From: Saccharothrix violaceirubra
Lineage (GTDB): Bacteria > Actinomycetota > Actinomycetes > Mycobacteriales > Pseudonocardiaceae
Direction: 5' to 3'
Length of the DNA stretch: 64,000 nt
NCBI RefSeq assembly: GCF_014203755.1
Contig: NZ_JACHJS010000001.1
Location: 3,968,001 to 4,032,000, forward strand
The notes under the pieces are model-generated. The model worked only from the letters and a program-made list of their open reading frames with translations, was not told where the DNA came from and ran no database searches. Of this stretch, positions 1 to 7,927 are shown in pieces. A program made the translations under genes and the position numbers. Position 1 is the stretch's first letter; each line of letters begins with the position of its first letter.

Positions 1-402
1 TTCTTCCCCGCCCTCGACGACTTCTGCCGACACAACAACGTCCGCCACGCCTTCGTCCCCGGCTTCATCGCCGGATTCAGCCAGGCCGACCTCGTCGCCA
101 CCTGCACCCCACCCGACGACCCCCACGCCCCCGTGTGGGACAGCATCCGCCTCGACCACGTCGAAGCACTCGGCTCCGGAACCCTCGCCTACGACCAGAC
201 CACGGACTCGGTCCACCCCCACATCCACGTCGCCGTCGGCCGCAAACACCACAACGCCACCGGACACACCAGCCACCTGCTGGCCGCCCACGTCCAGTTC
301 CTCACCGAAATGCTCATCGTCGAAGTCACCGACCCCGAACTCCACCGCCGCCGCAACCCCGACCTCTACGACGTCCCCCAACTCCACTTCCACCCACGCT
401 GA
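1..402 (+). CDS. PCC/DUF296-domain protein, C-terminal part (5' end outside window)
   Basis: This is the last 133 codons of a protein whose start lies upstream of the window. The visible part reads as a PCC (plants and prokaryotes conserved, DUF296) domain: a helix followed by AFVPGFIAGFSQADL, then the beta strands LGSGTLAYDQ and the typical PHIHVAVGRKHHNATGHTSH segment, where the family's conserved histidines lie, and LLAAHVQFLTEMLIVEV near the end. In bacteria these trimeric proteins are found alone or fused to other domains, and the role is mostly unknown; a DNA-binding role is known only for plant AT-hook members. The stop codon is at 400-402. The family call is firm from the motif order; the function is not. 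Confidence 0.72.
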   Translation, partial: FFPALDDFCRHNNVRHAFVPGFIAGFSQADLVATCTPPDDPHAPVWDSIRLDHVEALGSGTLAYDQTTDSVHPHIHVAVGRKHHNATGHTSHLLAAHVQFLTEMLIVEVTDPELHRRRNPDLYDVPQLHFHPR

Positions 403-827
403 CCACATGTGACGTCAAGACCCGCCATGTTGCATCCATGGTCGATGGTCATTGGCGTGATGGACCGAGTTGCATTCGCACAGTGTCGACCGAGGGCTTT
501 GGTCAAGCGATGTGTGACCTGGCCGAATCACTCCTGCACGAGGGAGGCGAGTCGTGCCCCTTGTCCATGCCGGTGGGGTCTGTCCGCCACCCTGACGACG
601 TCGGCACGGCCTGCGACACCGCCACCACCATCCTCGGCGCCACCGTGGCAGGACTGGACCTGCGGACCCATTGGAGGTCCGGAACCGGGATACGATGTGC
701 GACGAGCGCTGGAGGGCGCTACCGGGTCCGCGGGCAGGACAGAGTCCACCTCCATCACCGAGCGAGTCGCCGCAGTGACGATCTCTTTCGACCCGGACGC
801 GGACCACGGGGCAGCGAAGGAGACGTC
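403..827. other. 425-bp stretch without a supported gene
   Basis: The stretch between the PCC protein and the ankyrin gene has several overlapping open frames, but none has a ribosome-binding site, a domain I recognise, or a convincing protein composition. The translation near 560-700 (for example DDVGTACDTATTILGATVAGLDL in the ankyrin frame) is faintly protein-like and could be a decayed gene. I see no repeat or clear hairpin. It probably carries the promoter of the ankyrin gene. Confidence 0.5.
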
Positions 828-1889
828 ATGCCCGACCTTCCCGCGCGACCGAACCTGACCCAGTTGCGGCACCAGGCCAAGGATCTGCTGCACGCGGCGC
901 AACGTGGCGAGCGCGACGCGCTTGCCCGAATCCGGACGGTGTCCGATCGGGTCATCCTCGCCTCGGCGCAACTGGCCACCGCCCGCGAACACGGGTTCTC
1001 CAGTTGGGCCAAGCTCAAGCTTGAGGTCGACCGCCGCGACATTCTCAATTACCGCGACCTGTCCCGCCTGGCCGCGCTGTTGGCAGAGCATCCCGAGTCG
1101 GCCGCCACGAAGATGGAGCACTGGTCCGACCATCCCGAAGGCGCCGACCTGCTCGGCTACCTGGCCACGCTGCGATTTGACCACCGCCGTCTCGGCCTGC
1201 CCCACGACCTGTCCGGCACCGGCGCTGTCGCCAGAACGCTGATCGATGCCGGGGCACCGGTCGACGGGCGCCCCGGCGACAAGGAAACTCCGCTGATCAC
1301 CGCCGCCAGCTACGGCGATGCCGAGGTCGCCAAGGTCCTGATCGAGGCCGGCGCGGACATCGATGCCGTCTCCGCACCCGACTCCGGAGGAGTACCAGGC
1401 AGCACCGCGCTGAAACACGCGGCGGTCTTCGGCATGACCGAGGTCCTCGACCTCCTGGTGGCCGCCGGAACCCGCATCGACAGCCTGGAGATGGCCGCCG
1501 CAGCAGGAGACATCGGCGACTGGCCGCTGCACCGATCCCCCCTGCAAAGCCGGCTGCGAGCGCTGGTGTTCGCCGCCGACCACCAGCGCTTGGAGGTCAT
1601 CGACCAACTCGTCGCCGCCGGTACCCCGGTCAACCAGGCCGACGCCGAATGGCAGCGGCTGCCACTGCACATCGCCGCACGGAACGGCCGGCCCGCCAGT
1701 GTCCGACGGCTGCTCGCCCACGGCGCCGACCCCGACCTGCGCGACCCCCGACACCACCGCACACCGTTGCAGTGGTGCCGGCCGGAGAACCGCGACCTCG
1801 ACAGCCCGGGGCACGAGGAGGTGGACGCCCTCCTCCGGCCGCTCACCCGACACCAGGCCGCACCGACATCCCCATCCTCGGGTTCCTGA
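828..1889 (+). CDS. Ankyrin-repeat protein
   Basis: A 353-residue cytoplasmic protein. Residues 1-65 form the charged helical module (NLTQLRHQAKDLLHAAQRGE, then LATAREHGFSSWAKLKLEV) that often precedes ankyrin repeats in actinobacteria. Ankyrin repeats follow from about residue 130, with clear units TPLITAASYGDAEVAKVLIEAG, TALKHAAVFGMTEVLDLL and LPLHIAARNGRPASVRRLL. The ATG at 828 is chosen because GAAGGAGA lies just upstream and the N-terminal module starts right after it; the frame stays open further upstream but that part is not protein-like. Ankyrin repeats mediate protein binding, so a partner-binding role is likely, but no partner can be inferred from the neighbours. Confidence 0.87.
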   Translation: MPDLPARPNLTQLRHQAKDLLHAAQRGERDALARIRTVSDRVILASAQLATAREHGFSSWAKLKLEVDRRDILNYRDLSRLAALLAEHPESAATKMEHWSDHPEGADLLGYLATLRFDHRRLGLPHDLSGTGAVARTLIDAGAPVDGRPGDKETPLITAASYGDAEVAKVLIEAGADIDAVSAPDSGGVPGSTALKHAAVFGMTEVLDLLVAAGTRIDSLEMAAAAGDIGDWPLHRSPLQSRLRALVFAADHQRLEVIDQLVAAGTPVNQADAEWQRLPLHIAARNGRPASVRRLLAHGADPDLRDPRHHRTPLQWCRPENRDLDSPGHEEVDALLRPLTRHQAAPTSPSSGS

Positions 1890-2364
1890 ACCCGCGCCCC
1901 GAGGGGCCAAGCGGTTCTCGACGACCCTCACGGTGCGGGCCTGTCGTCTTCCCGCTCGCCGAGAGTGTCCGGCGGGGACGGTGCGGCGGTTCGGACCGGT
2001 TTCAGGGGCATGCCGACCGCCTCGATGTCGTCGACCGGGCGCGGCTCGGCGCGGGAGGGGATCTTGGTCGACGCCGGGTCCGGTTGCGACCGACAGCCGT
2101 GCGATGAGCAACTACGTCAGCCCCTCAGGTGGCCCGCCGGCACAGGCCTCGGCGTGGTGGCTTGGCCTCATCAGACTCACGGCGGCGTTGGAGGGCGCTG
2201 CCCGTAACCGGTCCACGAACTCAAACCCGTGGGGAGCGGGCTCGCTGGATCAGCAGGATCGCGGCCGCCACGGTGATGACGACGACGCCGTTGCCGAACG
2301 CCCACAGCACCGCGTGGTCGGCCGGGCCCGCGTCGTCCCGAAGTGGCGGTACTCCGATCGGCGT
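1890..2364. other. 475-bp non-coding stretch before the B12 riboswitch
   Basis: No gene is supported here. On the minus strand, a short frame ending at 2221 encodes DDAGPADHAVLWAFGNGVV followed by a hydrophobic run and RARSPRV, which looks like a single membrane helix with a basic tail. It would have to start from a GTG near 2314 or from inside the antisense of the riboswitch, without a good ribosome-binding site, so it is not called. The promoter of the cobalamin operon should lie near the right end. Confidence 0.45.
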
Positions 2365-2510
2365 GCCCGGTGTTAGCCTGCCTCGGCTCCTACAACTCCA
2401 TAGCCACCACCCTGACGGGGAAGCCGGTCGGAATCCGGCACTGTCGCGCAACCGTGGGTCGTCCCGCCTGAAAGTGGGACGACGAGTCGGGTCGCCGTCG
2501 GGTGGTCGAC
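2365..2510 (+). promoter_or_regulatory. Cobalamin (B12) riboswitch controlling the ECF operon
   Basis: The conserved core of a cobalamin riboswitch is readable: GACGGGGAAGCCGGT at 2414-2428, GAATCCGGCACTGTCGCGCA at 2431-2450, and CAACCGTG just after. It is followed by a variable hairpin (GTCCC...GGGAC, 2461-2480) and the B12-box-like GAGTCGGG near 2484. The end of the element is about 40 nt from the start codon at 2550, so control could be by masking the ribosome-binding site. In this class, adenosyl- or hydroxocobalamin binding lowers expression, so the operon should be on when B12 is scarce. Exact borders are estimates; the class is clear. Confidence 0.93.
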
Positions 2511-2549
2511 TGTCCAACCACTGTCGCGGAAGCAGGGGTGACGTTCGAC

Positions 2550-4952
2550 ATGCCTTGTCGAGCCTTGGTGTCCGGAGGCCGGTCCCTGACCGCTCTCCTC
2601 TGCGTCGTCGGCCTCCTCTCGGGTGCGACGGGGGTCGCGTCGGCGACCCTCGACGACGCCGCCGCCAACTCCCGGTGGCTCGCCGCGCGACTGTCCCCCG
2701 ACGGCACGCTGGAGAACCCGCTCGGCGGCGCGTTGCCCGACCACGGGCTCATGATCGACGTGTTGTTCGCGTTGACCGCGTCCGGGGAGCGCGCCCGCGC
2801 CGAGCCGATCGTCGGCTACCTCGACGGGCACGCCAAGGACTACTTCACGTGGGACGGGTTGGCGCCGGGCAGCGGTTTCGACGCGATCATCGTCGGCGGC
2901 GCGACGGCGAAGGTGCTCGTCGCCGCCCAGGTCGCGGGGCGCGATCCCCGGGCGTTCGGCGGGTACGACATGGTCGCCGAGACCCTCGCGACGATCCGCC
3001 GTTCGGGACCGGACATCGGGCGGATCAGCGACTACACCAAGAACCCCGACTTCGCGGACTTCATCGGCAACAACGCCAACGTCTTCGGGCAGGCGCTCGG
3101 CGTGGTCGGCCTGGCCGCCGCCGGTGCGAGCGACCGGCCGGCGATCGACAAGCTCGTGACGCAGCAGTGCGCCGAGGGCTACTTCCGGATCTTCTTCGCG
3201 CTGGTCCCGACCGACGAGACCGGCGACCACGTCACGCCGGACGGGCACAAGGTGTCCAGTTGCGACGAGGGCAAGGCGTTCGGCGTCTCCCCTCCGGACG
3301 GGGACGCCACGGCCATGGGCCTGTCCGCGCTGCTGGCCGCGCGGGCGACCGGCGAGCCGGGCCTGGACGAGCCGGTCTCGCGCGCGGTGGAGTGGTTGCG
3401 CGCCAACCAGAAGCCCGACGGCGGCTGGGGCGGCGGTGTGGGCACGGAGGCGGCCAACACCAACAGCACCGGGCTCGCGGTGCAGGCACTGGCGGCGGCC
3501 GGCGGCGCCGACGCGGCCGTGGTCGCCGGGACGGCGTTCCTGAAGTCCGCGCAGGTGTCCGCGGCCGATCCTGGCCCCGCGCTGACCGACCAGGTCGGCG
3601 CGATCGCCTACACCCCGGCCGACTACCAGGCCGCGCGCACGGGCGGCATCGTCGGCGTCGACACGTGGATCAGGGCCGGCGCGCAGGCGTCGCTGGGCTT
3701 GTCGCGGGTGTCGTTCCTGGACCTGGCCCTCGGCCGGCGGCCGAGCGACCCGCCGCCGGTCACCGCGTCACCGACCGTGCCGGCGCCTCCCCCGGCCCCG
3801 CCCAGGGCACCCGCGCCGGTCACCGTGATCCGCACGGCCGCACCGGCTCCGGTGGCCGCCGCGCCGCCCGCTACCCGGCCCGACACCGTCACCGGACGGC
3901 TGGCCGCCTACCTCGCCGGCGGGCTCGTCGGCGGCGACCACGTCGAGGTCGAGCAGGACGGCGGCCGGTTCGTCGACTACGACGCCACGGCCGACGTCGT
4001 GCTCGCCCTGCGGACGTTGGGCGGCCAGGACGAGGCCGTGGCCAGGGCGTCACGCTTCCTGCTGCGGCCGGAGTCGATCCGGGCCTACGCCCACGGCGAG
4101 CCCTACGAGACCGGTTCCGCCTATGCCGAGCCGCTGGCCAAGCTCTCGATCGTCGCCCGGTTCCTGCGTGCGGACGGCGCCCGTGACGTCGACGGCGTCG
4201 TGGACGAGACGACCCGGTCCCTGGCCACACGGGTGCGGGACGGGGATGTGGTCGACACCGGGGCCAACGGCACGCCGGACACCACGCGTCGGGCGTGGGG
4301 CATCACGGCCCGCACGGCGGCCGGGGCGGACGCTTCGGACGCACGCCGCGAACTCGCCGAAAGCCAGTGCGCGGACGGCCTCTTCCCTGTCGAACAACAC
4401 GGAAAGCCTTGTGCGAAGGGCGATCTCCGGGCGACTTCGGTCGCGGCCGTGGCGCTGAACTCCGGTCCGGAACCGTCGGCCGAGGTGACCGTCGCGCTCG
4501 TCCGCGCGGCCAAGGCGCTCACCGCGCGCACCGGTGACGACGGCCTGGTGGCCGGTCCCGACCGGCGACCCGACCTCGCGCTGAGCGCGGCGGCGGCGAG
4601 CGGCCGGCAGGCCGCCGGGCTGGACGCGAGCGACACCGCGCGGGCGTTGGCGCTGTTCGCCCGCGAGGACGGTGGTTTCGCGGCGGAACCCGGCGGGCCG
4701 TCCGACTTCGCCACCAGTCTCGCCGCCGCGCCGGGCGTCGCGGGCCGGTCGTGGACCGCGGTCGCCGGGGCGCCGGTGACACCGGCGCTGCGCCTCCCTC
4801 TCGACGAGGGCGGGGCCCGCGCGACCGTGCCCGTCGCCCAGGCCCTGCCGGTCTGGTTCCCGCCCGGCTTCGCCGCGTTCGCCCTGCTCGTCGCGGTCGG
4901 CTTCGGCCTGCGCCGGGCGGTAGTCCGCCGACAGGGGCGGGTCGCGTCGTGA
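2550..4952 (+). CDS. Membrane-anchored surface protein with two alpha/alpha-barrel (prenyltransferase-like) domains, putative B12-capture protein
   Basis: An 800-residue exported protein. The ATG at 2550 gives a signal peptide ending at TGVASA; a GTG at 2502 in the same frame lies within the riboswitch and is less likely. Residues about 30-400 form one prenyltransferase/squalene-cyclase-like alpha/alpha-barrel domain with the repeat helices GATAKVLVAAQVAGRDP, NANVFGQALGVVGLAAAG and NTNSTGLAVQALAAAGG. A Pro/Ala-rich linker (about 410-450) leads to a second, more diverged barrel (about 450-760) that repeats the QCADGLF and CAKGDLRATSVAAVAL motifs. The C-terminus has a hydrophobic helix (VWFPPGFAAFALLVAVGFGL) and a basic tail, a membrane anchor. 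Animal intrinsic factor and transcobalamin bind B12 with the same alpha6-alpha6 fold. First gene after the riboswitch and upstream of an ECF importer, so B12 capture is inferred. Confidence 0.85.
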   Translation: MPCRALVSGGRSLTALLCVVGLLSGATGVASATLDDAAANSRWLAARLSPDGTLENPLGGALPDHGLMIDVLFALTASGERARAEPIVGYLDGHAKDYFTWDGLAPGSGFDAIIVGGATAKVLVAAQVAGRDPRAFGGYDMVAETLATIRRSGPDIGRISDYTKNPDFADFIGNNANVFGQALGVVGLAAAGASDRPAIDKLVTQQCAEGYFRIFFALVPTDETGDHVTPDGHKVSSCDEGKAFGVSPPDGDATAMGLSALLAARATGEPGLDEPVSRAVEWLRANQKPDGGWGGGVGTEAANTNSTGLAVQALAAAGGADAAVVAGTAFLKSAQVSAADPGPALTDQVGAIAYTPADYQAARTGGIVGVDTWIRAGAQASLGLSRVSFLDLALGRRPSDPPPVTASPTVPAPPPAPPRAPAPVTVIRTAAPAPVAAAPPATRPDTVTGRLAAYLAGGLVGGDHVEVEQDGGRFVDYDATADVVLALRTLGGQDEAVARASRFLLRPESIRAYAHGEPYETGSAYAEPLAKLSIVARFLRADGARDVDGVVDETTRSLATRVRDGDVVDTGANGTPDTTRRAWGITARTAAGADASDARRELAESQCADGLFPVEQHGKPCAKGDLRATSVAAVALNSGPEPSAEVTVALVRAAKALTARTGDDGLVAGPDRRPDLALSAAAASGRQAAGLDASDTARALALFAREDGGFAAEPGGPSDFATSLAAAPGVAGRSWTAVAGAPVTPALRLPLDEGGARATVPVAQALPVWFPPGFAAFALLVAVGFGLRRAVVRRQGRVAS

Positions 4953-5145
4953 GAGGAGCCCGCAGTGGCACAAGCACCTCGATGAGCCGGACAGCCCACG
5001 CCGGCGGCACGGCGTCGAGGGGTCGGACCCCGCAGCGACACAGCGACAAAAGGACCCCGGAGCACGAACGGGCAACCACGTCCTCCCAAGCCCGTCCGGC
5101 AACCGACCACCCACCGGCACAACCAGCACCATCGGGGGTAGCACC

Positions 5146-6000
5146 ATGAGAAGAGTCCTGACCTTGCTCGCCACCGTCGTCGTGGCCGGCGTCGCGTTCG
5201 CGGCGCCCGCGTCGGCGATCGATCCGACCAAGGGCTACAACGGCATCTGCACCGGCGCCGACGCGCTGACCGGCGTCACGGTGGTGATCGACTTCCAGGA
5301 GCTGGACGGCAACGGCGGCACACCCGCGCCGACGATCACCCGCTGCTCCCCCAACCCGGTGCCCGGCAGCCAGCGCACGGGCATCAAGGCGTTGCAGGAC
5401 GCGGGCATCGCGGTGGCGGGCACCGCCCAGTGGGGTCTCGGGTTCGTGTGCCGGTTGGAGGGCCGCCCGGCGATCACCGAGACGCTGCCGCGCAACTCCC
5501 AGCCCACGTACAAGGAGGCGTGCGTCGTCACGCCGCCCGCCGACGCGTACTGGGGGTACTGGCACGCACCGGGCTCCGGCACGACCTGGACCTACAGCAG
5601 CTACGGCGCGGCCAACCGCAACGTGACGCCCGGCGGGTTCGAGGGCTGGTCGTTCTCGCTCAACAAAACCGCCTCCACCAACCCGGTGCCGGGCGTCACG
5701 CCGACCAACCCGGCCGTGAACTCCAACGCGCCCAGCGTGGGGCTGAGCATCGACGACGTCGACCGCAAGATCACCCTCGGCACGTCGACCTCGCTGACCT
5801 GGACGTCCACCCACTCGACCACGATCACCGCGCACGCCGTCTCGCCCGCGACCGGCGGCGGTTCCTGGTCGGGGGCGCTGGCCGTGCCCGGCGGCACGAA
5901 GACGATCACGCCGACGGCCAAGGGCACCTACACGTACACGATCAAGGCGGTCGGCACCGGGGGCACGGTGTACTCGACGGCCACGCTGACGGTCCAGTGA
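5146..6000 (+). CDS. Secreted transcobalamin beta-like (DUF4430-like) protein with C-terminal Ig-like domain
   Basis: A 284-residue secreted protein with a signal peptide ending ASA (MRRVLTLLATVVVAGVAF...). The mature N-terminal domain (about 25-180) has the strand GVTVVIDFQEL, a helix GIKALQDAGI, two conserved Cys regions (FVCRLEGRPA, YKEACV), then YWGYWHAPGS and GGFEGWSFSLN. The order strand, helix, strand, tryptophan-rich YW segment resembles the DUF4430 beta domain of transcobalamins, although the match is by pattern, not by search. Residues about 185-284 look like an Ig-like beta domain. Spaced 193 nt from the barrel gene, with GGGGGTA before the ATG. The next gene overlaps its stop codon and encodes a homologue. 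Likely role: covering or handing over cobalamin at the cell surface (inference). Confidence 0.78.
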   Translation: MRRVLTLLATVVVAGVAFAAPASAIDPTKGYNGICTGADALTGVTVVIDFQELDGNGGTPAPTITRCSPNPVPGSQRTGIKALQDAGIAVAGTAQWGLGFVCRLEGRPAITETLPRNSQPTYKEACVVTPPADAYWGYWHAPGSGTTWTYSSYGAANRNVTPGGFEGWSFSLNKTASTNPVPGVTPTNPAVNSNAPSVGLSIDDVDRKITLGTSTSLTWTSTHSTTITAHAVSPATGGGSWSGALAVPGGTKTITPTAKGTYTYTIKAVGTGGTVYSTATLTVQ

Positions 6001-6848
6001 TCCGACTCCTGTGCGCGGGCGCGGCGATGCTCCTCGTCGCCGCGCCCGCGCACGCCGTGGACCACTCGAAGGGCACCCCCGGGTTCTGCCCGACCGGCGA
6101 CGGCGTCACGGTCGTGGTCGACTTCCAGCAGCTCGGCGGGACCACGCTCGTGCGCTGTTTCCCCTCCACCGCACCGGGAACCGGCTTGGACGCGCTCAAG
6201 GGCGCGGGCTTCCAGATCGCCGGGGTGCAGCGCTGGGGCGAGGCGTTCGTGTGCCGCGTGGAGAACCGGCCCTCGGCGGTCGAGGAGGTCCCGATCGCCG
6301 GGGACGAGCACTACAAGGAGGCGTGCCTCGACACGCCGCCCGCCGCCGGGTACTGGTCCTACTGGCACGCGGGCAACAACTGCCCGTGGACCTACAGCCA
6401 GTGGGGCGTGAAGAACCGCGAGTTCGTGCCCGGCGGGTTCGAGGGCTGGTCGTTCTCGCTCAACGCCACCGCCGAGACCAACCCCGTGCCCCGGATCGCC
6501 CCCGTGCGGCCGGGCACCGAGGCCCGCGCGTGCGGCACGGCCGACGAACCGCCGCCGAACTCCGACGACGTCGAAGAGAAGCAGCGGCCCAAAGCACAGC
6601 CGGCGACCACCGCGGCACCGACCACGTCCGCGCCGTCCGGGTCCGCGTTGCCGCCGCCCAAGCCCCGCACCGCACCCGACCCCGCCGCCAACGTCGAGTT
6701 CGACGGCGGCGAGAACGCGCCGGACGTGGTCGCGGTCGTGAAGGAGCAGTCCGGCGCCTCCGACATCGCGCCGTGGGCCGCCGGCGGTGCCGTGGTGCTG
6801 CTCGCGGTCGCCGCGTACTTCACCGCACGCCGCCGGACGCGGAGATGA
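5997..6848 (+). CDS. Membrane-anchored transcobalamin beta-like protein, paralogue of the preceding gene
   Basis: A 283-residue protein beginning at the GTG that overlaps the previous stop (GTGA). The signal peptide is VIRLLCAGAAMLLVAAPAHA. The domain at about 25-165 is clearly homologous to the preceding protein: GVTVVVDFQQLGG, GLDALKGAGFQIAGVQRWGE, FVCRVENRPS, YKEACLDTPPAAGYWSYWHA and PGGFEGWSFSLN. Instead of an Ig-like domain it has a Pro/Thr/Ala-rich stretch and a C-terminal transmembrane helix (APWAAGGAVVLLAVAAYF) with a TARRRTRR stop-transfer tail. It is therefore held on the outer face of the membrane, as is the barrel protein. Translation is probably coupled to both neighbours. A role in B12 capture is inferred from riboswitch control and the neighbouring ECF genes. 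Confidence 0.8.
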   Translation: MIRLLCAGAAMLLVAAPAHAVDHSKGTPGFCPTGDGVTVVVDFQQLGGTTLVRCFPSTAPGTGLDALKGAGFQIAGVQRWGEAFVCRVENRPSAVEEVPIAGDEHYKEACLDTPPAAGYWSYWHAGNNCPWTYSQWGVKNREFVPGGFEGWSFSLNATAETNPVPRIAPVRPGTEARACGTADEPPPNSDDVEEKQRPKAQPATTAAPTTSAPSGSALPPPKPRTAPDPAANVEFDGGENAPDVVAVVKEQSGASDIAPWAAGGAVVLLAVAAYFTARRRTRR

Positions 6849-7927
6849 CCTGGCTGCTGCCCCGCGACCTGCACCCGGCCGCCTGGTGGGTGTGGGCGCT
6901 GGGCCTCGCGGTCGCGGCGAGCCGGACCACGAACCCGTTCCTGCTGCTGACCATCGTGGCGGTGGCCGGGTACGTGGTGGTGGCCCGGCGCACCGCGGCG
7001 CCCTGGGCGCTGGCGTTCCGGATGTACCTGGTGCTCGGCGCGGTGATCGTGGGCATGCGGGTGCTCTTCCGCCTGGTGTTCGGCGGCGCCGAGGGGTCGA
7101 CGGTCGTGCTGCGGCTGCCGGAGGTCCCGCTGCCCGCGTGGGCGGCGGGCATCCGGCTGTTCGGCGACGTGTCGGCCGAATCGCTGCTGGGCGGGTTCCA
7201 CGACGGGCTGCGGCTGGCGACCATGGTGGTGTGCCTGGGCGCGGCGAACGCGTTGGCGAACCCGAAACGGCTGCTCAAGGCGTTGCCGCCGGCGCTGTAC
7301 GAGATCGGGACGGCGGTGGTCGTGGCCCTGTCGGTGTTCCCGCAGTTGGCCGAGAGCGTGGTCCGGGTGCGCCGCGCCCGACGGCTGCGCGGCGGCGACG
7401 GCAGGCGTTTCCGGGCCCTGCGCGCGATCGTGGTGCCCGTGCTCGCCGACGCGTTGGACCGGTCGTTGCGGCTGGCGGCGTCGATGGACTCGCGCGGGTA
7501 CGGCCGGGCCGCGCTGGTCGAGACCGGCGACCGGGTGGCGACCGGGCTGTTGATGATCACCGGTCTGCTCGGCGTGTGCGTCGGCGTCTACGCCACCCTG
7601 GACGGGTCGACGCCGCGCTACCTGGCCGGGCCGGTACTGGTGTCGGGACTGGTCGTGGCGCTGGTCGGGTTCCGGTCCGCCGGTCGCCGGGTGCGACGGA
7701 CCCGGTACCGGCCGGACCGGTGGCGGGCCGCCGAGGTCGTGGTCGCGGCGAGCGGGGTCGCGGTGGCCGCCGTGCTGTTCGCGACGTCCACTGTGGACCC
7801 GACGAACCTGAACCCGTCGCTGGTCGTGCTGTCCTGGCCGACGCTGTCGTGGCCGCCGCTGATCGGCGTGCTGGTGGGCGTGCTGCCCGCGGTCCTGTCC
7901 CCCGCACCGGCCTTCGAGGACGCATGA
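6845..7927 (+). CDS. ECF transporter transmembrane (T) component, CbiQ/EcfT family
   Basis: A 360-residue integral membrane protein starting at an ATG that overlaps the previous stop (ATGA). It has hydrophobic helices at the N-terminus, a cytosolic region with the coupling segment RRARRLRGGDGRRF, and the family signature SMDSRGYGR, the Ala/Ser-x-x-x-Arg-Gly motif that docks the ATPases. Further helices follow at the C-terminus. EcfT proteins link the substrate-binding S component to the ATPase pair. Riboswitch control and the adjacent S gene make cobalamin the likely substrate, as predicted for the actinobacterial CbrTUV group. It is longer than a typical T component (about 260), with extra C-terminal helices. 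Confidence 0.9.
   Translation: MTWLLPRDLHPAAWWVWALGLAVAASRTTNPFLLLTIVAVAGYVVVARRTAAPWALAFRMYLVLGAVIVGMRVLFRLVFGGAEGSTVVLRLPEVPLPAWAAGIRLFGDVSAESLLGGFHDGLRLATMVVCLGAANALANPKRLLKALPPALYEIGTAVVVALSVFPQLAESVVRVRRARRLRGGDGRRFRALRAIVVPVLADALDRSLRLAASMDSRGYGRAALVETGDRVATGLLMITGLLGVCVGVYATLDGSTPRYLAGPVLVSGLVVALVGFRSAGRRVRRTRYRPDRWRAAEVVVAASGVAVAAVLFATSTVDPTNLNPSLVVLSWPTLSWPPLIGVLVGVLPAVLSPAPAFEDA

Noticed and set aside
135..827. Long upstream open frame joined to the ankyrin gene
   Set aside because: The upstream part is out of frame with the real PCC gene, lacks protein-like composition, and the ATG at 828 has a good ribosome-binding site.
2221..2385. Short minus-strand frame with a single hydrophobic helix (AVLWAFGNGVVVITVAAAIL) near the riboswitch
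   Set aside because: No convincing start codon or ribosome-binding site, and any longer version would be antisense to the riboswitch core. It may be real (small B12-linked membrane proteins exist) but cannot be supported.
4953..5145. Possible extra gene or small RNA between the barrel gene and the first beta-like gene
   Set aside because: The 193-bp gap has only very short frames and no convincing hairpin; treated as intra-operon spacer.
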